DNA from: Rhodospirillaceae bacterium
GTDB taxonomy: Bacteria; Pseudomonadota; Alphaproteobacteria; UBA8366; GCA-2717185
Assembly (NCBI GenBank): GCA_018660965.1
Contig: JABJJH010000250.1
Location: forward strand, 1 to 7,159
Reading direction: 5' to 3'
Length of the DNA stretch: 7,159 nucleotides
Part shown: positions 1 to 5,707 of the stretch, one piece after another
Position numbering within the stretch: the first letter of the stretch is position 1
Layout of the letters: the number at the start of each line of letters is the position of its first letter
Position numbers and translations under genes: made by a program
Notes under the pieces: generated by a model
Databases searched by the model: none
Told to the model about the DNA's origin: nothing
What the model saw: the letters and a program-made list of their open reading frames with translations, nothing else

Positions 1-78
1 GAGACCGAGAAAAACGTACCCGAGCCACGTCGCGAAATGTCGGACGATATAGAGGGAAAACGTAGCGGATATGCGCAC
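1..78 (-). CDS. lptG: LPS export ABC transporter permease LptG, N-terminal fragment
   Basis: This is the first 26 codons of a gene that leaves the window on its left side. The peptide starts V(M)-R-I-S-A-T-F-S-L-Y-I-V-R-H-F and continues into a hydrophobic stretch (TWLGYVFLGL). This matches the usual LptG beginning: a short amphipathic lead with an LSxYIxRxF-like motif, then transmembrane helix 1. LptG pairs with LptF in the inner membrane and, with the LptB ATPase, extracts lipopolysaccharide for transport to the outer membrane. The start is GTG at 78-76. It is preceded by the Shine-Dalgarno-like AGGGGG (89-84), whose first bases belong to the TAG stop of lptF, so the two genes are only 9 bp apart and probably translationally coupled. 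The identification rests on both the short peptide and its position directly after lptF. Nothing can be said about the rest of the protein. Confidence 0.82.
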   Translation of the reverse strand, partial: MRISATFSLYIVRHFATWLGYVFLGL

Positions 79-83
79 GGCCG

Positions 84-89
84 CCCCCT
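84..89 (-). promoter_or_regulatory. Ribosome binding site of lptG inside the lptF stop
   Basis: On the minus strand the sequence reads TAG-GGGGCGGCC-GTG. The purine run AGGGGG lies 5 nt before the GTG and uses the last two bases of the lptF stop codon. This decides the GTG start of lptG and suggests that ribosomes ending lptF help translation of lptG begin. Confidence 0.6.
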
Positions 90-1215
90 ACGTCGTTTGA
101 AGGGGGGCATGGGGCCCCTTGGGTCTGTCGCGACGCCGGGGTGGTGCGACGATGATATACAGCCCGGCCAACAATGGAGCCAAGGCGACGAAATACATGC
201 CTGCGTTCATAATCGGCGTATGTGCCGCCGTGTTTTGCGAACCGATATGCGCGATGACAATGGTCGTCATTACCGCGATTGCGCCATATAGGGATTTGGT
301 TTGGCCGCGTCGGTCGAACGTTCCAGACAGCATGAAAGCCAGGGCGATTGCACAATAGGTTAAGGGTAGAAACAGGCTGCTCAGCCTGGCGTGCCCTTCG
401 GCGATGAGTTTTTTGCGATAATGTGGGTCATCGATCATGTCGCCCGGGTTTAGTAATTCGTGCAGATATCGCTCTCGTGGTTCGCGTCGACGACCGGTTA
501 TGTCTGCCTCTCCGGCGCTAATTTCGACCGTATATTGGTCGAAATACAGTAGCGATAACTTGCCGCCGTCGCGATCGACCTGTTGGCGATTGCCCTTCAC
601 CAGAATTACGCGGGGTCCTTCGTCACTACGGACGATTGCGCCGCTTTCAGCCATCATGGTGACAGGCTGGGATCGGTCACGGTTGTCGTGAACGAAAATT
701 CCCTTAAGCGCGCCGTTCGATCCGCGCTCGCGGATAAATACGGTAATACCGTCGCTTAAGGTGTTGAAGCTGCCTTCCTGAAGCAGAATGGATCCAAAGT
801 CATTGCGGACCGTATACTGTAAGTCCTTAAATTCCCTGTATGATAAGGGAAGTAGATACACATTGAGAACCGTGACGGCCATCGTGACCATGCCCGCGAC
901 GATGAACCCCGGTTTAGCCAGTGTTGCGGCGCTTAGGCCCGCGGCGCGCATGACCACCAATTCGCTGTCAGTAATCAATCGGTTGTAGGTGTACGCCGTC
1001 GCACAGAAGGCTGCGATGGGTAGGACGATGGCGAGAAAACGCGGGATTAGCAGCGACGCCATGAAGGCGAACGTCGTCAATGGCAGGCCTCTGTTGACGA
1101 TCATGTCGACGAGCCGCAACGATTGTGTAAGCCAAATCGCCAAACACAGGATAATGGTGACGAACACCGTTACCCCCACGATTTGCTTCACCATATATCT
1201 TGTTAAATGGTCCAT
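88..1215 (-). CDS. lptF: LPS export ABC transporter permease LptF
   Basis: LptF is the partner permease of LptG in the LptB2FG inner-membrane complex that powers lipopolysaccharide transport to the cell surface. The chosen product is 375 residues, normal for the family. It has three N-terminal membrane segments (about residues 12-36, 50-76 and 98-120), a periplasmic beta-rich region (about 130-265), and three C-terminal membrane segments (about 279-296, 309-327 and 338-356). The cytoplasmic loop holds the conserved coupling motif DSELVVMRAAGLS (83-95), which contacts LptB. Other family marks are IWLTQSLRLVDMIVNRG (27-43) and the GSFNTL..GITVFIRER stretch. An ATG 44 codons upstream (1347) also keeps the frame open, but that extension is basic and unlike LptF. 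I chose ATG 1215 because MDHLTRYM fits the family's MxxLxRYxxxQ beginning. The Shine-Dalgarno there is weak. The basic tail (APPRRRDRPK) is cytoplasmic. Confidence 0.95.
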   Translation of the reverse strand: MDHLTRYMVKQIVGVTVFVTIILCLAIWLTQSLRLVDMIVNRGLPLTTFAFMASLLIPRFLAIVLPIAAFCATAYTYNRLITDSELVVMRAAGLSAATLAKPGFIVAGMVTMAVTVLNVYLLPLSYREFKDLQYTVRNDFGSILLQEGSFNTLSDGITVFIRERGSNGALKGIFVHDNRDRSQPVTMMAESGAIVRSDEGPRVILVKGNRQQVDRDGGKLSLLYFDQYTVEISAGEADITGRRREPRERYLHELLNPGDMIDDPHYRKKLIAEGHARLSSLFLPLTYCAIALAFMLSGTFDRRGQTKSLYGAIAVMTTIVIAHIGSQNTAAHTPIMNAGMYFVALAPLLAGLYIIVAPPRRRDRPKGPHAPLQTT

Positions 1216-1410
1216 CTTCGATATTCGTGGAGTTTTACCCCGGAATTTCTTGATATTCCATAATTTTTTGTCGCGCGGCGCGTGTTGTCCCGCAGACGGA
1301 TCGCGCGTCAATCGATGGGTTTTTCTTTTATGACGGTCGGGGTACATTCCGCGTTCAAGATTTGATCGTCAATACGACGCCTCGCCATGACGCGCCGAGG
1401 ACAATTGTTC

Positions 1411-1436
1411 ATGGACGTGATTTCCATGACGTCCAT
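1411..1436. promoter_or_regulatory. Perfect 8-bp dyad upstream of pepA (possible operator or leader hairpin)
   Basis: ATGGACGT (1411-1418) and ACGTCCAT (1429-1436) are exact inverted repeats separated by 10 bp. The right arm ends 24 bp before the pepA ATG and 12 bp before its ribosome binding site. Centre-to-centre spacing of the arms is 18 bp, close to two helical turns, as is common for dimeric repressors. The same sequence could form a hairpin in the 5' untranslated RNA. It lies in the 244-bp divergent lptF/pepA spacer, where I found no convincing -35/-10 pair on either strand. Function is inferred from symmetry and position only. Confidence 0.4.
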
Positions 1437-1459
1437 ATAGAATACGCAGGGAGACTTTC

Positions 1460-2950
1460 ATGAAAATCACGTTTGCCGAGCCGTCCACGCAAAAATCATT
1501 CGCGCCTAAATCGGGCGCTCTTGTCGTCGGTGTCGGGCCAAAACCAAAGCTCGCCGCTGCGGCGAGACGGTTGGACTCAGCGACGAATGGGGCGCTTTCC
1601 AGAGCGATGTCGGCGAGCCGGTTTTCAGGGAAGGAAGGGCAATTGCTTGAAATTCTGGCGCCGGAGGGAATTTCCAATCCTAGAGTGCTTCTGGTCGGGA
1701 TCGGAGATGGGTTGAATGAACTGGAGCTTGAAAACCTGGGCGGCCGAGTTTTGTCGCACCTGAACAGAGTTGGCGAGAGCACGTCGAATCTTTTCGTTGA
1801 CGCCGGGGCCAAGGATTTAGCCACCGCCGCCGCGCGCATCGCCTATGGCGCACGGTTGGCCAGTTATCGGTTCGATCAATACCGCACCAAGGAATCGGCG
1901 GATTCGAAACCGACCCTGCGAACACTAACGGTGCGTGTGAAGGGCGCCGCCAACGCCCGCCGCGCGTTTCAATCGCTCGATAAGGTGGCGGATGGCGTAT
2001 TCATGACGCGCGATCTGGTGTCCCAGCCGCCTAATGTTTTATTCCCGAAATCCTTTGCGAATGAAGCGAAGACGTTGACCAAGCTTGGCGTTAAGGTCGA
2101 AGTGCTGGGTGAAAAGCAAATGGCGAAGCTGGGCATGGAAACCTTGTTAGCGGTCGGTCGGGGCTCCGAACAGGAAAGCCAGTTGGCGGTCATGCGCTGG
2201 AATGGCGCGGGGCGATCGACAAAGCCTGTCGCGTTTGTCGGGAAGGGCGTCACCTTTGACACCGGCGGCATTTCCTTGAAGCCCGGCGCCGGGATGGAGG
2301 AAATGAAATGGGATATGGGCGGCGCCGGCGCCGTGACGGGCCTGATGAAGGCCCTGGCCGGTCGCAAGGCGAAAGTGAACGCGATTGGCGTTATTGGTTT
2401 GGTTGAAAATATGCCCGACGGACGGGCGCAGCGGCCCGGTGATATCGTCACGTCGATGTCGGGACAGACGATAGAGGTCATCAACACCGATGCGGAAGGT
2501 CGTCTGGTTCTCGCGGATGCGCTTTGGTACACCCAAAAACGATTCAAGCCACAATTCATGATCGATTTGGCCACCTTGACGGGCGCGATCATTATTGGAT
2601 TGGGGCATGAACACGCGGGCCTGTTTTCCAACGACGACGCCCTCAGCGACCAGTTGGCGGCGGCGGGTCGCGCATCGGGCGAGAAGGTCTGGCGTCTTCC
2701 ATTGGACAAGGCCTACGATAAAATGCTGGATTGCCCGGCGGCGGATATGAAGAACATTGGCGGCCGATCAGCCGGTTCGATCACGGCGGCGCAGTTTCTG
2801 CAGCGGTTCGTGAACGACTCGCCCTGGGCGCATCTCGATATCGCCGGGGTCGCCTGGTCGCAAAAGGACGCGCCGACGACGCCCAAGGGAGGCACGGGAT
2901 TTGGCGTGCGGCTGCTGGACCGGTTTGTCCGGGACAACTACGAAGGATAG
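1460..2950 (+). CDS. pepA: Leucyl aminopeptidase (M17 family, PepA)
   Basis: This cytosolic two-metal aminopeptidase removes N-terminal residues from peptides. In some bacteria PepA also binds DNA. The product is 496 residues, about the family length. An N-terminal M17 domain (about 1-160) precedes the catalytic domain (about 175-490). The metal ligands and catalytic residues expected from E. coli PepA are all present at a constant offset of eight: K262, D267, K274, D285, D344 and E346, plus the catalytic arginine R348. They fall in VGKGVTFDTGGISLKPG and in the signature NTDAEGRL (342-349). The ATG is supported by AGGGAG at 1448-1453, 6 nt upstream. holC follows 22 bp after the stop, and lptF diverges upstream, the same local order as in E. 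coli. The enzyme looks intact. Peptide turnover is known for the family; any DNA-binding role here is open. Confidence 0.97.
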   Translation: MKITFAEPSTQKSFAPKSGALVVGVGPKPKLAAAARRLDSATNGALSRAMSASRFSGKEGQLLEILAPEGISNPRVLLVGIGDGLNELELENLGGRVLSHLNRVGESTSNLFVDAGAKDLATAAARIAYGARLASYRFDQYRTKESADSKPTLRTLTVRVKGAANARRAFQSLDKVADGVFMTRDLVSQPPNVLFPKSFANEAKTLTKLGVKVEVLGEKQMAKLGMETLLAVGRGSEQESQLAVMRWNGAGRSTKPVAFVGKGVTFDTGGISLKPGAGMEEMKWDMGGAGAVTGLMKALAGRKAKVNAIGVIGLVENMPDGRAQRPGDIVTSMSGQTIEVINTDAEGRLVLADALWYTQKRFKPQFMIDLATLTGAIIIGLGHEHAGLFSNDDALSDQLAAAGRASGEKVWRLPLDKAYDKMLDCPAADMKNIGGRSAGSITAAQFLQRFVNDSPWAHLDIAGVAWSQKDAPTTPKGGTGFGVRLLDRFVRDNYEG

Positions 2951-2972
2951 ACGGAAGGAGTGTCGCAACAAC

Positions 2973-3434
2973 GTGACGGAAATCCGCTTTTATCACCTGC
3001 AGCGCCGCCCGTTGGAATGGGCATTGCCGCAGCTTCTGGAGAAGACGCTGGAACGCGGTTGGCGCGCGGTTGTCATGGCCCGCTCCAGCGAACGCGTCGA
3101 AGCGTTGAATGGCTTGTTGTGGACCTATTCGAAGGACGGGTTCCTGCCGCATGGCGGTGACGGTGATCCGCATCCTTCAGAGCACCCCATCTGGTTGACG
3201 GAAACCGATGAAAACCCCAACGGCGCCACGGTGCTGTTCCTGACGGACGGTGCAGAGTCGGCGAATATCGGCAAATACGATTTGTGTTGCGAATTATTCG
3301 ATGGCAATGCGGATGATGCCGTGGCGGCGGCGAGAGAGCGCTGGAAACGTTACCTTGAATCTGCGCACGCCCTGACGTACTGGCAACAAGGTGATGCTGG
3401 CGGTTGGGAGAAAAAAGCTGAAACCGCTGGTTGA
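2973..3434 (+). CDS. holC: DNA polymerase III subunit chi (HolC)
   Basis: Chi links the clamp-loader to single-stranded DNA-binding protein on the lagging strand. The product is 153 residues, close to the usual 140-150. Family marks are the N-terminal EIRFYHL (3-9), the LLWTY..GFLPHG stretch (48-61), PIWLT (72-76), and the C-terminal helix with RWKRYLESAHALTYWQQ. The start is taken as GTG at 2973, because T-E-I-R-F-Y-H-L is where chi proteins begin. The purine-rich GGAAGGAG (2953-2960) is the ribosome binding site, with a rather long 12-nt spacing. The frame is open further upstream into pepA (ATG at 2901), but that part has no family similarity. The gene is 22 bp after pepA and likely co-transcribed with it; pepA-holC adjacency is widespread in proteobacteria. 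In E. coli valS follows; here ndk does. Confidence 0.93.
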   Translation: MTEIRFYHLQRRPLEWALPQLLEKTLERGWRAVVMARSSERVEALNGLLWTYSKDGFLPHGGDGDPHPSEHPIWLTETDENPNGATVLFLTDGAESANIGKYDLCCELFDGNADDAVAAARERWKRYLESAHALTYWQQGDAGGWEKKAETAG

Positions 3435-3447
3435 CGCATCAACCGGC
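3426..3447 (+). other. Hairpin overlapping the holC stop codon
   Basis: GCTGGTTGA (3426-3434) can pair with TCAACCGGC (3439-3447) around a CGCA loop, giving a 9-bp stem with one G-U pair. The TGA stop of holC is the last three bases of the left arm. No T-run follows, so it is not a standard intrinsic terminator. It may protect the pepA-holC mRNA 3' end or assist factor-dependent termination before the ndk promoter. It could also be chance. Confidence 0.35.
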
Positions 3448-3476
3448 TAAGCGTTAAGGAAGCGCGCCAGGTGCCC

Positions 3477-3505
3477 TTGCGATGGGGGACTGGGACGTTT
3501 ATAAC
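3477..3505 (+). promoter_or_regulatory. Sigma70-type promoter of ndk
   Basis: TTGCGA (3477-3482) and TATAAC (3500-3505) are separated by exactly 17 bp, giving 4/6 and 5/6 matches to the housekeeping consensus. The -35 hexamer is preceded by C, as favoured in alphaproteobacteria. Transcription would start near 3512, about 36 nt before the ndk ATG. An upstream in-frame ATG at 3482 lies inside this promoter, which argues against using it as the ndk start. The promoter lets ndk be expressed apart from pepA-holC. Confidence 0.6.
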
Positions 3506-3547
3506 CCCGCGACTTTTCACGGGGGCAGCTTCCAAGGAATGGAGCCA

Positions 3548-3970
3548 ATGGCTATAGAACGGACGTTATCAATTATTAAACCGGATGCGACTCGTCGCAA
3601 CCTTACGGGGCAAATCAACGCACGGTTCGAGGGTGAAGAACTGCGAATTGTGGCGCAAAAGAGAATTCAGCTAACCGGAGAAATGGCTGGAAAATTCTAC
3701 GCTGAGCACGCGGAACGGGCGTTTTTTTCAGATCTTTGTGAATTCATGACATCGGGTCCCGTTGTTGTGCAGGTGCTGGAAGGTGAAAACGCCATCCTGC
3801 GGAATCGCGAGATTATGGGCGCGACGAACCCCACTAACGCAGAGGATGGCACGATTCGGAAGGATTTTGGCGAATCCGTTGAAGCGAATTCGGTTCACGG
3901 ATCGGACTCGCCTGAATCGGCGGCGCGCGAGATTTCGTTTTATTTCAGCGAAGTCGAAATTGTCGGGTGA
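3548..3970 (+). CDS. ndk: Nucleoside diphosphate kinase
   Basis: Ndk moves the terminal phosphate of ATP onto other nucleoside diphosphates through a phosphohistidine intermediate, balancing NTP and dNTP pools in the cytosol. The 140-residue product is full length. Visible key residues are K11 in the SIIKPDA block, Y51, F59, R87 in NREIMGATNP, T93, R104, N114 and the active histidine H117 in NSVHGSDS (114-121), followed by the conserved S119-D120. The ATG at 3548 gives MAIERTLSIIKPDA, the standard N-terminus; the frame is open for 22 more codons upstream, but those overlap the promoter. AAGGA (3534-3538) lies 9 nt before the ATG and GGAG (3541-3544) only 3 nt before it. One oddity is G-E-E (29-31) where relatives usually have E-A-G, just before LRIVAQKR. 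The gene has its own promoter and a strong terminator downstream. Confidence 0.97.
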   Translation: MAIERTLSIIKPDATRRNLTGQINARFEGEELRIVAQKRIQLTGEMAGKFYAEHAERAFFSDLCEFMTSGPVVVQVLEGENAILRNREIMGATNPTNAEDGTIRKDFGESVEANSVHGSDSPESAAREISFYFSEVEIVG

Positions 3971-3988
3971 CGCGGTGTTGGTTATAAT
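3960..3988 (+). promoter_or_regulatory. Consensus-like promoter at the 3' end of ndk
   Basis: TTGTCG (3960-3965) and a perfect TATAAT (3983-3988) are separated by 17 bp. The -35 box lies inside the last ndk codons. The predicted start is near G3995. The intrinsic terminator ends at about 4050, so a transcript would be only about 55 nt unless it reads through into ppx. It may be the ppx promoter with an attenuated leader, the promoter of a short RNA, or chance within an AT-rich patch. Confidence 0.45.
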
Positions 3989-3989
3989 A

Positions 3990-4016
3990 ATGGCGTTTGT
4001 GTTTACATGACGCCAT
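3990..4016. repeat. 7-bp inverted repeat at the predicted start of the spacer transcript
   Basis: ATGGCGT (3990-3996) and ACGCCAT (4010-4016) are perfect inverted repeats with a 13-bp spacer. They straddle the start expected from the TATAAT at 3983-3988, so they could be an operator. In RNA reading through from ndk they would form a hairpin. CGCCAT recurs in the terminator stem (4031-4036), so the left arm has two possible partners. Confidence 0.35.
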
Positions 4017-4022
4017 CTCGAT

Positions 4023-4050
4023 AAAATCCCCGCCATTGGCGGGGATTTTT
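4023..4050 (+). terminator. Rho-independent terminator after ndk
   Basis: AAAATCCCCGCC (4023-4034) pairs perfectly with GGCGGGGATTTT (4038-4049) around an ATT loop, and five T residues close the right side (4046-4050). The GC-rich core CCCCGCC/GGCGGGG is strong. The A-run on the left arm gives a T-run on the other strand, so it could act in both directions. It ends the ndk transcript and separates it from ppx. Confidence 0.88.
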
Positions 4051-4097
4051 ATTTGAATACACGGTCGTCGTTTCTTGATATTACAAGGATTGGCGCA

Positions 4098-4181
4098 ATG
4101 TGGCGCGTGAAGAACGCGACGGAAGCGCCCGTGAAATTTAGAAAGCGGGATCGATTTGCCAGGCATAATAACGCGCGGTAA
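4098..4181 (+). CDS. Candidate 27-residue small ORF overlapping the ppx start
   Basis: The frame runs from ATG 4098 to TAA 4179-4181. AAGGA at 4084-4088 lies 9 nt before the ATG, a better ribosome binding site than ppx itself has. The peptide starts MWRVKNATEAPVK and is very basic, with many Arg and Lys in its second half. I recognise no family. About 19 of 27 third positions are G or C, consistent with, but not proof of, coding. It ends 26 nt inside ppx in another frame, so it could be a leader ORF that couples or restrains ppx translation. It could also be a former N-terminal part of ppx lost by frameshift, or a chance frame. Confidence 0.22.
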   Translation: MWRVKNATEAPVKFRKRDRFARHNNAR

Positions 4182-5697
4182 GGACACCGTTAAGGCGCAT
4201 TCGGAACGCCCGGTCGCCGTCATCGACATCGGGTCGAATTCCATTCGCCTGGTGGTGTACGACAGTTTGAACCGTGTATCGTTTCCGGTCTTCAATGAAA
4301 AAATAGAATGTGGACTTGGGCGTGACATGGATCGCACCGGGCGCCTGCATCCTGAAGGGATGTCACTGGCGCGGCAAAGTCTGCATCGGTTCGTCGCGTT
4401 GATGAACGCCATGGGCGTTGTTCAGGTCGTTGCGGTGGCGACGGCGGCGATCCGCGATTCGGAAGATGGCCCTGCGTTCGCCAGGGAGTTGGAGGCATTT
4501 TGCGACTTTCCAATCAAAATTTTGTCGGGCGAGGAAGAAGCGAGAATCTCGGCCAATGGCGTTCTTTCCGCAATTCCGGACGCGTCGGGATTTGTCGGTG
4601 ATTTGGGTGGCGGCAGCGTGGAGTTGGTCGCGATTGACGATGGGCGGATACGGGCGTTATCAACGTTGCCGCTCGGCCCCATTCGAATGGCGCGCGAAAT
4701 CGTTATCGACCCGGACGCGGCGCTCCAGGTTGTAAACAGGAATATCGAGGGGCTCGATTGGATCAAGGACGGACAGGGGAAGTCATTTTATGCGGTCGGC
4801 GGCGCGTGGCGCGCCTTTGCGCGGGCGCATATGGCGCATGTTCGATACCCGCTCAAGGTTTCGCATCATTATGAAGTTTCCGCGCCCGACGTCATAAAAT
4901 TCGCCCGGCATATCGAAGCGCTTTCGCCAAAAAAACTCTCATCCTTGCCCAATGTGTCAAAAAAACGGGCGGCGACGTTGCCCTATGCATCGGTGTTGCT
5001 GGAACGCCTTTTGACTATTTCCAACGTCGATAAAGTCGTGTTTTCCGCCTATGGCCTTCGGGAAGGCTGTTTGTTCGAACAACAACCCGCGCGACGCCAG
5101 GCGGAAGACCCACTTATCGAAATTTGCCGGGGCGTATCTGCATTCACGGGTCGTTTGACGGCGGATGGTGAAACGCTGTTTCACTGGATATCCCCCGCGT
5201 TCGAAGGGGAAGAACCATGGCAGCGTCGGTTACGCCGCGCCGCGTGCCTTTTGGCCGATTTGGAATGGTCGGAACATCCGGATTATCGCGTGGAGCACGC
5301 GCTGTTGCGTATTTTGCGGTATCCGCTGGTGGGCGTGGATCATTCTGGCCGGGCGTTCATGGGGCTGGCCGTGGCGTCGCGCCACGCCAAGGTCCGCACC
5401 CAATTGATGACGCGGTTCGTGGAGCCTTTGTTGAGCGCGGACGAAATGGCGCGGGCGCGCGCGACCGGTCTTGCGATGCGCCTGGGATACACGTTGTCGG
5501 GTGGGGTGGTGTCCTTGCTGGAGCAGACCAGTCTTACGCGAGACGGTGATCGTCTCGTTCTGCAAATGCCTGACCATGCGGATGTGCTGGTTGGCGACGT
5601 GGTTCAGCGTCGGTTTAAGTCACTGGCGAAAGCGCTCGGATGTGCGCCGAAGGTGACCTATGTCCCTGCGAGCGAGTCCGAGGGCGCTTTAGCGTAG
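4156..5697 (+). CDS. ppx: Exopolyphosphatase / GppA-type phosphatase
   Basis: This family removes terminal phosphate from inorganic polyphosphate, and some members act on pppGpp. The product is 513 residues. The ASKHA (actin-like) phosphatase fold occupies about residues 20-315, with phosphate-binding motif 1 at AVIDIGSNSIRL (21-32), the SGEEEA catalytic glutamate block (124-129) and GDLGGGSVEL (148-157). An alpha-helical HD-like C-terminal domain follows (about 320-500), as in other alphaproteobacterial Ppx proteins. No ATG or GTG is available before motif 1. The frame opens only after a TGA at 4132-4134, and TTG 4156 with a weak GGGA (4147-4150) is the only usual start, leaving about 19 residues before the fold. 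Two A-AAA-AAA heptamers occur at 4929-4935 and 4959-4965. Ppx versus GppA specificity cannot be decided by eye. The gene is separated from ndk by a terminator, and no ppk is visible in the window. Confidence 0.93.
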   Translation: MPGIITRGKDTVKAHSERPVAVIDIGSNSIRLVVYDSLNRVSFPVFNEKIECGLGRDMDRTGRLHPEGMSLARQSLHRFVALMNAMGVVQVVAVATAAIRDSEDGPAFARELEAFCDFPIKILSGEEEARISANGVLSAIPDASGFVGDLGGGSVELVAIDDGRIRALSTLPLGPIRMAREIVIDPDAALQVVNRNIEGLDWIKDGQGKSFYAVGGAWRAFARAHMAHVRYPLKVSHHYEVSAPDVIKFARHIEALSPKKLSSLPNVSKKRAATLPYASVLLERLLTISNVDKVVFSAYGLREGCLFEQQPARRQAEDPLIEICRGVSAFTGRLTADGETLFHWISPAFEGEEPWQRRLRRAACLLADLEWSEHPDYRVEHALLRILRYPLVGVDHSGRAFMGLAVASRHAKVRTQLMTRFVEPLLSADEMARARATGLAMRLGYTLSGGVVSLLEQTSLTRDGDRLVLQMPDHADVLVGDVVQRRFKSLAKALGCAPKVTYVPASESEGALA

Positions 5698-5707
5698 TAC
5701 GGCCCGG

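Noticed and set aside
1216..1347. 44-codon N-terminal extension of lptF from an ATG at 1347
   Set aside because: The extension is basic, has no resemblance to LptF, and the family N-terminus fits the ATG at 1215.
1380..1400. CCTCG/CGAGG inverted repeat in the lptF-pepA spacer
   Set aside because: Only 5 bp per arm with an 11-bp spacer, which is expected by chance in sequence of this composition.
2319..2333. GGCGCC-rich palindromic stretch in pepA
   Set aside because: It is the coding sequence for a conserved Gly-Gly-Ala-Gly-Ala segment of the M17 catalytic domain.
1969..2709. 246-codon open frame on the minus strand inside pepA
   Set aside because: It is fully antisense to a clear M17 peptidase, shows no recognisable family, and is explained by stop-poor reverse frames in GC-rich coding DNA.
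3482..3547. 22-codon N-terminal extension of ndk from the ATG at 3482
   Set aside because: The ATG lies in the -35 box of a good promoter, and Ndk proteins begin at MAIERT; the ATG at 3548 also has a ribosome binding site.
3990..4010. Six-codon leader peptide ATG GCG TTT GTG TTT ACA TGA
   Set aside because: There is no Shine-Dalgarno before it and its ATG lies upstream of the predicted transcription start.
4053..4082. Second possible ppx promoter, TTGAAT-N18-GATATT
   Set aside because: Both boxes match only 4/6 with an 18-bp spacer, and the -35 sits just after the terminator T-run; too weak to list as a feature.
3945..4412. 155-codon minus-strand frame across the ndk-ppx spacer
   Set aside because: It covers the terminator and the start of ppx, is rich in Arg, Ser and Cys without domains, and has no ribosome binding site that stands out.
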